Shown: piece after piece, positions 36,391-48,419 of the stretch | How the letters are laid out: the number at the start of each line of letters is the position of its first letter | Numbering within the stretch: the first letter of the stretch is position 1 | Origin: Rhytidiadelphus loreus | Taxonomy: Eukaryota; Streptophyta; Bryopsida; Hypnales; Hylocomiaceae | Assembly (NCBI GenBank): GCA_947034895.1 | Contig: OX344762.1 | Coordinates: 7,569,501-7,633,500 of the forward strand | Length of the DNA stretch: 64,000 nucleotides | Direction of reading: 5' to 3' | Position numbers and translations under genes: made by a program | Notes under the pieces: model-generated | The model's input: only the letters and a program-made list of their open reading frames with translations | Database searches by the model: none | What the model was told of the DNA's origin: nothing

Positions 36391-36872
36391 ATGTGGAAAG
36401 TGGTAGAGTATGATTTAAAATATAAAGTTAGTAAGAATTTAATTATAGAATTGATAAATTCCATTGAACCCAATTGGATTTCAAAGTTTATTTTAGGGTA
36501 GAAATTCTATAACAACCGACAACCTAAAACTCTTCAAAACTTTGAGTTTCCTCATTAATTGAAATGGAATAATTCAAAGCTTTCTATGTGTATATAAATC
36601 TAGAATACCAAGTTCAAATTCTTATTTCTTAAAAACATGATTTTTCCTAGAGCTACTTGGATTGCCTATGTTGAGAAAGAAACTAAATAGCATACAATAA
36701 CTTTTTAATCATGTAGTCAAAAGTTATGAAAATAGTTGCACCTTAAAGCTACTCTTTGACCACATACTATGTGAAAATTTCAAAGAAAAAAAATGAAAAT
36801 TTCAATTGTAAATGGATGGCTAAAAATGCTATGTGTATCAAAAAATGCTATTTGGTCCTTTAGGGGGTAATA
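36391..36872 (-). mobile_element. Long-form TTAA element, partial, reversed
   Basis: The tip at about 36855-36872 is the complement of TTACCCCCTAAAGGACC, which matches the left end of copy 1. Inner sequence is shared with the 38.4-39.4 kb copy over about 450 bp (CATGTAGTCAAAAGTTATGA, GTTGCACCTTAA). The other end is unclear and is probably interrupted by the neighbouring TIR element. Confidence 0.5.
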
Positions 36873-37549
36873 TACATTGATTTTCTGCTATAATTTTTCA
36901 AATTTTTCAAATTTATTTTGTCTTATTTTACACATCTAATTCTAATAAAATCTTGAATTTGTCCCCAATGTCATGAAGGGCTTTTAGATGGTATTAACTA
37001 TGAACACTAACTAATATATTCATTAATTTCCATAGTATACGAAGAAATCTAAAATTCTAAACTTCAATTGAAAGATCAGATTGGAGGTGTATATATCATT
37101 GTAAATACCACAACATGCTATATTTGTAATCTATGATCTTTTGGCCTACTTTTTATATTGTATAATATTAATGAAAAAACATATTGAAATACAATATTTT
37201 CTACCCCTGGGGTCTAAATGTCCAAATTGTATAAAACCTTCAATATGATCACATTTTGTCTTACAAATGAATTGACACAATCATAATGTTGGCTCCACAC
37301 TTGACAAGCGTATATTACAACTACAAATCAAACAAATCAATTTTGTATCAAATGGAGGTAGTATTGGAGGTATGACAATGCATCCCAAAGATGCAAACAC
37401 ACTATTCGTCCCTACCACCTCCAACTCAAAAAATCTAGGACTGTTGATGTGGTTAAAAAAATTCAATTTCCCTTTTTATGCCATTGATTTGAATTGTACA
37501 AAAACATTATTTTGATTGAATCCACATTGCCGATCTGGAATATGATGTT

Positions 37550-37675
37550 TATGGTATATGGTATACTATACACATACAAATAAATGGAATATATGAATAT
37601 ATGGTATATAGTATATGGTATATAATATATAGTATATAGTATATAATTATATGGTATATGATAAATGACATTTGG
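37550..37675. repeat. TATGGTATATAG-type AT-rich minisatellite
   Basis: Irregular tandem array of TATGGTATATAG-like units. Confidence 0.8.
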
Positions 37676-38361
37676 CATACAAATACAGGTATTGATATGG
37701 GATACAATACAAATATTCCATGTCAATTGCAAAGATAGCATCTTCTAAAAAAAATATAAGTAGGGGGGTACAAAATGAATTTCACAAGTACATTGTAGTT
37801 GCCAATTAATTAATTGACAAATTAATTAGTTTGTCATAATGCTATTGGGGGTACATGACATATCTTGAAAAAAATAAGAAGAATATTAATATTTACTAAA
37901 TATATATTTTTAAATTATTACATTACAAAAAAATTAGCCTTTAAGAAAAAGCTTATTCTTATGTAGAAAATTCTTTATTTCAAATTTTTGAGGGGATCTC
38001 TACACCTTTAGAGAACTCTTCAAAAAATAGATTCATGAAAATAATCCATTCTTTTTAATAATATTTTTTGTTTGACTGTAAATTCATCAACCATTTTTAT
38101 TGTCTTAGAGGCTTTACATTAACATAAATAAAAACATACCTTGAGTGTGCATTAATTAAGTTCAAACCAATTTGATTTTTGGAATTTAAAAGGTCTTTTT
38201 ATCAATTTTATAATTCTTGTAAAATTATACATTCAAGCGAGGGTAATTATAAAAATTAAAATATCTCTAAGAGTATACAAAAAATATTAAGCAAGGTGGA
38301 GAATAGAAGTATATTCTTCATCTATGAATATTGTATACAATTGTTTCTTGCACCTACTTAC

Positions 38362-39370
38362 TTAACCCTTAAAGTTTTTTACTCAAATTTGACAATTTAC
38401 AACTTCCAATTTGGCTTTTACACTCATAACATAAATTCAAATTCCGATTTTTTTTTATATATATGTAACCATGGGATCTTGTAGTAATCCGGTTTGAAAA
38501 GATGTAGAAAAAGTTTCAAAAACTTCCACCTTGTAGATTGCAAGATAATAGCGTTTGAAGTGACAAAAATCCTTTGCAAGGTTACATACAAGGTTACATG
38601 TAAGGTTACATTTGCATGCAAGGTTACATGCAAGGTTATATTTACATGCAAGGTTACATGCAAGGTTTCATACAAATGTAACCTTGCAAATGTAACCTTA
38701 CAAAGTGCAAGATTACATTTGTATGAAAAAATGTCCAAAATGGTGGTGCTTCTTTTAATTCATTCTTCAAGGCAACTTGGCTACACACTTGAAAAATCCA
38801 GATAATTTGGAATTGTACAACATATATGAAAAAAATAATAAGTAGAAAGAAGTAGGAAATGATTCAAAATACTAAATTGTTAAGAATTTTGTTATGGAAT
38901 TGAAAAATTCCAATCCCAATGGTTGTAATGTTAATAAACAATCTACATCCTATGATTTTATTTTTTTCAAAAAACATTGAAAATTGAGTTAAATAAGGAC
39001 TTTAAAGTTTATTTTAGAGTAGAGAATCCATTACTGCCTACAAAATAAAACTCCTCATAACTTTCATCTCATTAGTCAAAATGGAATGATTCAAAGCTTT
39101 CCATGTATATATAAATCTTGGAAACCAATTTCAAATTTTTATTCCTTAAAAAAGTGATTTTTTTGAGTTGCCCGTTGAGTATTTAAAATTACATATCATG
39201 CAATAACTTTTTAACCATGTAGTCAAAAGTTATGAAAATTGTTGCACCTTAAGGCTACTCCTTGGGCACATGTTGTGTGAAAATTTCACATGAAAAAAAT
39301 AAAAATTCAATTTGTAGTGAGCTACCGGCAAAATCACTGTATTGCTAGAAAAACGCAATGGCCATTTAGT
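38362..39370 (-). mobile_element. Long-form TTAA element, reversed (copy 3)
   Basis: It begins TTAACCCTTAAAG at 38362. On the minus strand its order of blocks follows copy 1: the block with AAAATGGAATGATTCAAAGC (near 39079) and the block GTAGATTGCAAGATAATAGC (38535) are the complements of copy 1 sequences. The outer right end near 39370 is approximate. It carries a 12-bp minisatellite not seen in the other copies. Confidence 0.5.
38575..38715. repeat. 12-bp minisatellite GCAAGGTTACAT with an inverted arm
   Basis: About eight variant units of GCAAGGTTACAT run to 38665. They are followed by the complementary AAATGTAACCTTGCAAATGT, so the array can fold on itself. Open frames across it (KVTCKV repeats) are not genes. 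Confidence 0.85.
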
Positions 39371-42300
39371 ATTACAAATCTAATATGACCTCAAAATGTT
39401 TTGTATTGCATTTGTATTAAAGTTGTTACATATTGCGTTGGAACTTATACATAGTTAATACAATTTTGTCATTTTAGCCCATGGTAGATTTGAACTAATA
39501 TTTTTCATAATAGTCTTCTTTGCCTACTTATAAACTTAATATTGGTGATGCTACCCTATTTTATAAAGATTTGTGTATAAGTATCTAGTTGATTTTCGTA
39601 TTCTTGTTATCTATAGAAGTACTATGGATTAATATTTGAACAATGAATGTCTACTATTGTTTGATAGCTAATATGTGTGTTTTGGGGGAGAAAGCAACTA
39701 CATAATATTGTACGGAGTAGCTTGAAGCCACTTTTGGTACATTTTTGCCATATAATTATTTAAAATTGAAAGGACTAGTTTGGTAATTCATTTTTTTATT
39801 AATAAGTTATTTAACAATTACTAAATAGTTTTTTTTTTTACTTTTGCCAACCCTTTAAATAGTCTTGGAGGTTGAATAGCTTTCTTCATTACATATGAAA
39901 GTGATAGTCATGGCTTTCAATGAATTGATTATTTTTCATAGTGGCCTTCTTTTGTTGTAAAGTTAGGAGAATGAATTTGGATTCAATGTTGTTTAATGGA
40001 CATATAGTCTTGAGATGAAGTTGTACATGTATATTTTCCAAGATTTGACTTTCTATACATTTTATTTCCTTTGGATTCAACAAAGTGTCTTATTAATTTC
40101 CAAAACCATTTGGCTTCAAAAAATTTAATTATTTTTTGTTGAAGGTGACTTCAAGTTTTAGTAGTTGACGATTATATTCAAAAAGAGTGCCTTGATGACA
40201 ACTATAAAATTTGAAAAACTCATTTGAAAAATTGCAAACAATAACAATTGGAAATCTAGCTAGAAGTCCTATTGTTTAGAAGTATGGCAAGATATGGATG
40301 ATACCATCAACATAGGCAAAAGGGATGGTGTTATTCCATATACATAGGAATTGAAATATATAAATTTGGAAACTACTACAAAAAAAGCAAAGTTAATAAA
40401 TAAAAAAACAAATTCATATCTAATATCTTCAAGCAATAATTTTCTTTTGTCTTAGACATTATTATAAATAACTATTAACTTTCATAATTAAATTTCTATA
40501 TTTTTCAACACTTATGAAATATTTTCAATCCTCTTTAGTCTTATTAGCATATCCAACTATTAAGTTCATCAAAAAAATAATTAAAAAAGGAAACATTAGA
40601 ATGTTTGGAATATTATTTTTGTTTAAAGAAAAAAATTGTTTAGAGAAAATACAAAATTTGAAAAAATATTCCTATTTTTAGCATCTATCAAACTGTTTTG
40701 CCAACTTTAATTAAATATTTGGCATGAAGTGCCTATCCTAATTCCTAAAAGTTGGATACAACATTCAAAGACTACAACTTTTTACTATATTACAATTTGA
40801 TTATAAGACAAATGTGTAGTGATGTAATTTAAGCCTAAAAGGATTATAGTCCCTTTATTGATTCTTTTTTATTTGAAAAAAAGATTGACTTTTCCATTTT
40901 GGTCATCCTACATGCTTTTAATAAGATTAAATTCTAATTCTAGACCATGCAAGTTTCTTCCTTGGGATCCCACTCATACATTTAACTAATATCTCTAAGA
41001 GTTTTATACAAATACAAATTAATGTAAATCCAAATTTAAAGAAACTCATTTGGAATATTACATATATAAATTATAAATTTTCAAAGTCCAAAAAATAGGT
41101 GTACCTAAAATCAACTCAAGCTTTCTCAGAAAAGAATCTTTAGGGATCAATTTTACTAACAAAGCTCAATTAAATCCTAAGTGCTTGATATATAGATCAT
41201 ATGATAGCTCTTAAATATTTATAATGTCCAATCTATTTAATTTAGTGATTCGTGTAGAGCATTCTTTCTTCTTTCTATTGATATATTAAATTTTTTTTTC
41301 TTGAAGCACCTTCAGTGAACATCAATTAAATGAAGTGCACTTTTATGGCATTCATTGTCGACCTATTGCATAATCATAATTGATTTATGGCTTCTCAAAA
41401 TCCATTCTATAAATTTTTCACCAATGTAATTTCTCCACCCCCCACCCACAAAGATCTAATATATTTGAGGCTCATCTCCAAGATTTGCAATGGAAAACTT
41501 GCACAATTGTTTTTAAATATCATAAATAATGTTTTTAAAATCTGATTATTGATGCTTAAGATAGACCTTAAAGGGTGTTTATTTATTTTTTAAATAGCAC
41601 TTTGTTAAGATTTTGTTTATCTTAAAAGTTTAATCAATACAATAATATGGTACCTTAGGCATAATTTAGGAGTTAGGGGCTTAGTTAAGGGTTAACACTT
41701 TAAGATCCAAGCATCTCCTAATAGATGAGCCTTGGTCAACCTTGATTGGAACTTTAAAATAACATTTCTTTGTATTTGATTTAAACTAAGAAAATGAACT
41801 TTGACAAGTTTTGTATTTGCTCCATTTTTAAATCATGAAAAAAATTCAAAAATTGAAAGAATTATTGCCATTGCCAGCTCTATGTGTTAGAATCCAAATT
41901 ATACAATATTACATGTATTTCATTTATACTAGTGTAACCTTGTGTTGTTGGCCTAATTTTTGTCCTGATATAGTCATGCTTTTGTTTTCATAACTTTCAC
42001 CATAATAAACAAAACAAAACAAACATCCTAATTTAATGTTTGTCTGGATCTTCGTCTTTTTACAAATCTTTTTAAATGATTTAAAAAAATTTAATTACAA
42101 AATTATGTTTCTCATTCAAACCTTCATTTATGTAAAAACGTATATCAATTACAAATCATTATAATATTTATTATAATTGATATACATTTTTTTATTAATG
42201 TTTTTAAATAAACACATCAGTAGAGAATAAATTCTTTCACAAAGTGAAAATATCAAAATGATTATATCAATTATGTAAAGGATAAATTAACCTTGATACT

Positions 42301-42419
42301 AACATTTGACTTGAAGGTCATTGGTAAGGGTGTTTTGGGTATAAAATATAAAATAATTAATTGATAAAACTTCACACAAATTTCCATTGCTACTTATATC
42401 TTTTGAAAAAAAATTCAAA
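39371..42419. other. AT-rich gene desert
   Basis: About 3 kb with no open frame of protein-like composition, no recognisable RNA gene and no clear terminal repeats. A TTAAGGGTTAACAC motif near 41685 hints at another eroded TTAA element end. Confidence 0.5.
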
Positions 42420-43357
42420 TTAACTCCTAAAAGATCTAAAGGCCTTTTTTTCCATCAAATAACACTCAAAACTGTCATTTTTGTAGCAAAGAGTAAAAAG
42501 TTATAAAATACATATATTTTTTCATATTTAAATATAGGATCTTATACTAGACTAGCGCAAGAATGTGTAGAAGAAATTTCAAAAACTTTGACTGTGTAGA
42601 TTGCAAGACATTTGCCTCTAAAGTGAAAGAAACAATTATTTTTGCACGTTGCTTAACTACATTTTTTGGCTTTGAACCTTCTTAACTTAAAAGTTTTGCT
42701 CTAGTAATTTTAAATTTTAAATTTTATTCAATAAAGAATTGAGTTGAGATTCTAGAATTTTTTATTTTTCTTAAAAACACTTAGTTTTCATTCATAAAAA
42801 AATTGTTAAGTAGAAGTACGTTCAAGACTGAAGGCTGGAAAAACTAAACCACCTTAATACTTAATAGCTCTAAGATGGAATTGAAACACACTAATCTCAA
42901 CAGCGAGATTGTTCTAGTAAGACATCTTGAACCTTTTTTTTTAAATATTGTGAAAATTGACTTCAGAAATGAATCTTACAAGTTATTTTTTTATAAAAAT
43001 GCTCTAATTGCCTGAAAAATAAGATTGTCCATAATTTTTGCATAACATATCCAATGGAATGAATCAAAGCTTCCTATGTAGATAAAAATACAATCTATTT
43101 GAAACTAATTTTTTAATTTTTTAATTTTAAGTTTTTTTGAGTTTTTTGTTTTGCCCGCCGAACTAAAGAAAAGGGCTTTTTATGCCATAAATTTTGTTCA
43201 CAGGCATTGATTGAGATCAAAATTATATTTTTGGAAAGCTAGAATGGTTTTCTATCTTCACCAAAATTTCAAAAAATATTGACAAATATTGAGATTGTAG
43301 GAACCTGCTCAAAATCCATTTTGTCGCATGAGGAGACTATGGGAGTTTAGCCCCTTA
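42420..43357 (-). mobile_element. Long-form TTAA element, reversed and eroded (copy 4)
   Basis: On the minus strand it reproduces copy 1. The complement of GGAACCTGCTCAAAATCCAT (near 43308) matches GGCAGGTTCC of copy 1, CAATGGAATGAATCAAAGCT (near 43051) matches its second block, and the GTGTAGATTGCAAGA block lies near 42595. The ends TTAACTCCTAAAAGATC (42420) and the complement of TTAAGGGGCTAAAC (43357) are degenerate. Confidence 0.55.
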
Positions 43358-43582
43358 ACGCCTCAATCCTTTTTCAAATTTTCACACATTTTTGTTTGTA
43401 TCTTTGTACAGTAATACCATTTACCAAATTTTCATGAAATTGGACATAAATGAAGGTTGTCTTTTCAAGATTCAAGTGCTACATTGGATGAATGAGAAGG
43501 TAGTTGGATGAAACAACGCCTGCAGGCCCTTTGTTCATCGTCCATAATATGGACGTTGGAGTGCTTAAGGGTTAGGGGTTAA
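43351..43582 (+). mobile_element. Short TTAA MITE, 'CCTCAATCC' subfamily
   Basis: It starts CCCCTTAACGCCTCAATCC and ends GGACGTTGGAGTGCTTAAGGG, the two being imperfect inverted repeats. Its interior (CATGAAATTGG, GGTTGTCTTTTCAA) is shared with 43963-44167. Confidence 0.7.
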
Positions 43583-43815
43583 TTTGATTATTTTTTTATA
43601 TGTTTTTAAATTTTTAAATTTTTTTTGCTAACAAATTATAAAAATGTCATTTTTTTACAAAACAAATTGATTTTTTGTTGTAATAGAAAATTCATTTTTT
43701 CATGTATTAAAATATAAGATTGATATTTGAACACAATTTAAAATTCTAAATTTAGATCAAATATGATATTTGCCGATGATACTTGAATTTATTTAGGTGT
43801 TAATTCTTAATTAAC

Positions 43816-43962
43816 TTAACCCCTTAGAGCTCTGACATCCCAATTCCATGGGCTTTGTGACCACAAAACTTCTCATTCATCCAAACTAATTCTTGACTCT
43901 TAGAAAACCTTTTTTTTATATACTAAATTTGATGAAATTGAGGTAAATAATATATCTATACC
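43816..43962 (-). mobile_element. Short TTAA MITE of the same subfamily, reversed and truncated
   Basis: It begins TTAACCCCTTAGAGCTCTGA, the complement of the subfamily right end. It contains AAAACTTCTCATTCATCCAA in reverse orientation and stops where the next copy starts at 43963. Confidence 0.6.
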
Positions 43963-44167
43963 TTAACCCTTAACACCTCAATCCTTTTTTGAATTTTTGC
44001 ACATTTTTGCTTATATCTTTGTATAGAAATATCATTTACCGAAATTTCATGAAATTGGTCATTAAGGAGGGTTGTCTTTTCAACAATCAAGTATTACATT
44101 GGGTGAATGAGAAGTTAGTTGCAAGCCCACTATTCGTTGTCCAAAATATGGACATCGGAATGCTTAA
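43963..44167 (+). mobile_element. Short TTAA MITE, 'CCTCAATCC' subfamily
   Basis: 205 bp from TTAACCCTTAACACCTCAA to GGACATCGGAATGCTTAA, and about 80 percent alike to 43351-43582 by eye. Confidence 0.7.
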
Positions 44168-44202
44168 TTGAGTATCTTTATTTTGTTTGTTTTGTGAGAT
44201 TT

Positions 44203-44603
44203 CTAGAATCGTGCGTCTCCCGGTCATGTTCATGGTAATGTTGGAAATCTCTTTGCAAGGAGGGGTGCATGGACTTTGCTTCATGGCATTTGAACATACG
44301 GTGCACGGAAGTTATGGATTTTTGAATTATTTTTGGATCTTAAATTATCCTAAATTATGGATCTTTAGGACTGTGCGTCCCCTAGTCACATCCTTGGTAA
44401 TGTAACAAAACCCGTTGTGAGGAGGGGTGCATAGACTTTGTTTCATGATGTTTGGACCTACAACGTGAAAGTTATGGATTTTTGAGTTATTTTTTTTATG
44501 AAAAATTGAATTGAATTATCTTTTACTCTTGGAACATAGGGATTTCATTATCTTTTACTCTGGGAACATAGGGATTTCATTATCTTTTACTTTGGGTCAA
44601 AGA
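44203..44603. repeat. Diverged tandem repeats upstream of the La gene
   Basis: Two units of about 155 bp (44203-44355 and 44362-44510) share GTGCGTC, GGAGGGGTGCAT, GACTTTG and GTTATGGATTTTTGA blocks. They are followed by about 2.5 copies of a 36-bp unit containing ATTATCTTTTACTCTGGGAA at 44516-44603. Confidence 0.75.
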
Positions 44604-44966
44604 CACATGGCTGCCCTAGTATTTATTAAAGATATAGAAGCAAAAAAAATATGCAAAATTCAAGGAAGGGGTTAAGTTAGGTCCAGTACTCCAGTCACAT
44701 TTAACTCGGAGCTAGGGTAGGTTTAACGGAACGGTTTAACCTCAGTTTACTCCGTCCTCTGCAACCTCTCCACCCCGGCCCACGAAAAACAAAAGCGAGA
44801 CCCACACAATCCCAGCAGCATCTCCACCCGTTTGACGTACTCCGTACTCCTCCTCAAGCTGCATCATCTTCGTTGTGCTTGCGGTTGTGTAGGTTTCTTT
44901 TGTGACAATTACCCTGCGTGAGCTTGGGCTTCAACTACTCTGTTCGCAAATTTGGATCGCCTCGCT

Positions 44967-47900
44967 ATGGCGGCCGCCTCTGCCTTGGACGAGGAGACTG
45001 CAGCCAAGGTTCTGCGTCAGGTGAGTGGTTGCACGGCTTGCTCTCAATTTCACTTTCGGGCAGAATTGCTTCCCATGGGAAATGGAAGGTTTTGATTGAT
45101 GTTGGTGGTGGGGCTGCAGGTGGAATTTTATTTCAGTGACAGCAATCTTCCCGGCGATCAGTTTCTGCTCAAGTCCATTGAGCAGAGTGACGATGACCGT
45201 ATCCTTGTTCTAAATTTCGACTCCTGGGATGCTTAGCATGAAACCCTAAAAGTAATGTAGCATGTATCCTCGAGGTTTTAGGGTTTAGGGTGGTGTCGGG
45301 ATTTTAGGGTTTTGGGGTTTTGGGGTGCCAATTTCTGAATTGTGAAGGGGAAGGGGTGCTCAGGATTGCATTATGGTTTCTGAGCTGCAGTAATGAAGAT
45401 ACAACTGTAATTAGATCAATTGGGGACTACCCCTGAATTTGCAAGTAGTGTGGGCTATACGGGAGTTTACATCATTTTTTACATTGCGTTGTAGCTTTTC
45501 ACTCGGAACGAATTTTGCAATTGCATCAAGGGCAAAATTATGAGTTACAATTGACAGTTTTAATGCAAACTTTATTTTTTTTATTAGAATTAGTTTGGGC
45601 GATAGGAATTGCACATTTTGGTGCACTAATGGATAGTATTTGTGAAGTGCAGTTTTTAAGAGAGATTGTGGTATGCGGTGATTAGTACCTTCTTTGCAAT
45701 GTGTCTCGCTTTGAGATGTTGCTGGGTGTCTGTTATGTGGGTTTCATACTGGCTCCTCCCTTGTATGGTTGTGGGTTCAATGTCATCCTTGACTTGGAAG
45801 TTAGTGATCGACCTGTCTCTCCTGTGTTCATTTCAAAGAATGAGAAGTCATTTGGGAGTGAAGGAGTCCGATCCTGCCAAGTTTCCAGCTGACATATTGG
45901 CCGCCGTGGCTGAGGAGCTTCGCAAGTCCACCTTTCTCCGCGTGTCTGAAGATGGTGCGTTCTCTACACTTCCTTCAATGCCTTGTTTTGATGGTTATTG
46001 CCTAATTCCTAAAGGACTAAAGGTTTGAAATGACGAATGTGACTGATCACATAGTGATAAAGAAAGAATTCAGATGGGGCCAAATTTTATATGACCAGAA
46101 TCAAAGATGAATATTGCATTTTTATTTATATATGCGCTGGTCAAAATATAAATAAAATTGAACAAATGGAAGTTTCCATATGACCTACTCAATACTGGCA
46201 AAGCAACATGAGGCCATGTTTTGGCCTTTTGTTTTTTGGGGGTTAATATTGTTTAAGAAGGCTGGTTGTTTGACGGGTTGTGTATGTGTCTGTCTAACAG
46301 GAAAAAGAGTAGGACGCGACTCAAAGTTACTTAAACCGGAGGTAGTGCAAGGTGAAGTTGATGCTCGGAGTATTGCAGTGAATCCACTTCCTTACAACAT
46401 CACTATGGATGAAGTTGAGGCATTTTTCAAACAGCATGGACAGGTACTTCTAGCCACTTCGGCATTATTTGGGTCTTTATCTGGACAACTTTGGTTGAAC
46501 CTATTGTGGGAAGTCTGTGCTTTCCTTTTTCTGTCGTTTCAATGAAATTTTACTTCTGACTTCGTGCTCTTTTACTGGCAGGTCAAGAGTGTGCGACTTC
46601 CGAAGCATGCAACTAGTAAGAATGCCCAGTCAGGTTTTGCAGTTATAGAGTTCTCATCAGAAGAGGAGGCACAGAAGATCCTGAAAATGGAATTGGACTG
46701 GCAGGGTGTAACTTTGGAGCTTGAGCCGAAGTACGTTTTCTGTTGTATCTGATTTTTACAACTTTTGATTGTTCTTTTTGTACACGATCATTCCGAAGGA
46801 TACCTAGTTGTGTATTTGCAAGAGACCTGTCTGGTGTATTCTTTTAAGAAACAATCGTTGAGAAGTACTTAACTGATTGTGGGGTTGCAGGACCACCTTT
46901 GATGCCCGGAAAGAGACACTTCTGGAGCATGGTAACGTGAGCAGAAATTCCGGAGGTGAACAGTTTCAGAAGCGCGAGAAACCGCGGAATGGGAGGTCAG
47001 GATCGCAAACACTAAACACATGAGGTTCCCTCGTTTAAGATGTTACAATTTAACTTCACTCAGAATTAAGTTTGGATTACGCGCATTTACTCATCAACGA
47101 TGGCTCTCTTGGTTGGAAATATGTGCTCCCTTGATTGGTTTCTGAAAGAAATTTCAACGGAAATTTGTGCATGATTATTTTTATCTAAATCACTCTCGAT
47201 TGTGGTTTCTCAGGTCTGGTGGACAGGAAAGCACAGAGGATGACTACACCAAGGGGCTAATCGTTTCTTTTACTGCCAAAAAGATTGGAGCCTCGGATGA
47301 GACTGAAAAGGCTCCCGATGCTGCCGATGCTGCCGAAGCTGCCGATACTGAAGGTGGAGATGAAGGAGAAAAACTCTCTCGAGAGGATATCAAAGGTGGT
47401 CTGACCAAGTTTGGAATCATTCGGGTTGGCTTCCATTCACATTCCCACTTAACTGCTGCATGCAGTCCTTGCACATAATATGTATTTTCTGTACGTGGAT
47501 TGTACGATTCGTGCATTGCATGCTGTTTGCTGATAGAGTGGTCTGCGTGCAGTACGTGGATTATGTGAAAGGAGAACCAACTGGTTTTTTGCGATTTGAC
47601 GCACCCGAGGATGCACAAAAGCTGAGAGCAGCAGCTGCTATTGAACCTGAAGGGGCTTTGACTCTTTCTAAGTATTTAGTCACTTTTGAGGCTCTTGAAG
47701 GTATAATATTTTGTCCCAATCCAAATATTCTAATCTGTTTCGACGACTCTTGCTGGCTCCCTTGCTATACATGGCTCTATATTCATCAAATTTTTGTGCC
47801 TATGTAGGTGAGGAAGAGAAAGAGTACTGGAAGAAGTTAAGAGAAGGACAGGGTCAGAAGCGAGACTTTGGTGGTGGGGGCAGAGGCTTCAACAACAACC

Positions 47901-48419
47901 GTGGTTTTGACAACCGCGGGAGAGGAAGGTTACTTATTTTCCCCTAATTTCTGAAAAGCGATTGAGATGTGTGTATGTGTTAAGAGTTCTTTCATGTTTG
48001 TGCTATATGTGCTGTATGTGCTGTCCTTACTTTCAAGTTATTTCACGTCTTACATGCGATTCATTTGAACAATTTTTTCAAGGTCACTCAGCCCTTGGAA
48101 GTTTCATCGTCGTGATTCGTGGGTTGCCTTTTGCCTTTGCTAGGATTCATCTTATTCAGTCCTACCGACTTGTGACTACTAATGAGAATCTGAGTTAGTG
48201 TTAGCATCAGTTTTTTTGTAGGTGTATTTTGTGCTGATATGACGCCTTTGCAGGGGGGGTGGCGGACGAGGAGGAGGAGGTCGAGGAGGCAGAGGAGGCA
48301 GAGGTGGGAGAGGAAAGGGTGATAGAGATTTTGGTGCTGGAAGGGACTCCAAATTTGGAGGAAAACACCAGCGTTTTGACGACGCCGAAGGTCCCAATAA
48401 ACTACAAAAAACAGAGTAG
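44967..48419 (+). CDS. LA1: La RNA-binding protein (La-motif, two RRMs, RGG tail)
   Basis: Nuclear RNA chaperone that binds the 3' UUU-OH of RNA polymerase III transcripts. Ten exons: 44967-45020, 45120-45198, 45805-45954, 46301-46443, 46582-46730, 46891-46995, 47214-47424, 47553-47700, 47808-47928, 48254-48419. Phases agree throughout, giving 441 residues; plant La1 is about 430. La motif (about 10-90) has VEFYFSDSNLPGDQFL and AVAEELRKSTFLRVSEDGK. RRM1 (about 116-192) has RSIAVNPLPYN and SGFAVIEFSS. RRM2 (about 242-345) has GLIVSFTAK and GFLRFDAPEDAQKLR. An alternating Asp-Ala stretch (DAADAAEAAD) and acidic linker lie within RRM2. The tail is Gly/Arg-rich with RGG repeats. ATG at 44967 is the first in frame and fits the family N-terminus. 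Apparently intact. Confidence 0.95.
45240..45325. promoter_or_regulatory. Cluster of telo-box-like motifs in La intron 2
   Basis: AAACCCTAAAA, TTTTAGGGTTTAGGG and TTTTAGGGTTTTGGGG occur within about 85 bp. Telo-boxes near the 5' end are typical of plant translation and ribosome-biogenesis genes. They could equally be a relic of an interstitial telomere repeat. Confidence 0.45.

Noticed and set aside
38575..38715. Regular repeats suggestive of a CRISPR array
   Set aside because: Units are adjacent 12-mers without unique spacers, in a plant nuclear sequence; it is a minisatellite.
24503..43357. LTR retrotransposon origin for the long repeats
   Set aside because: Shared ends are short inverted repeats and not long direct repeats. 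I saw no primer-binding site, polypurine tract or gag/pol remnant.
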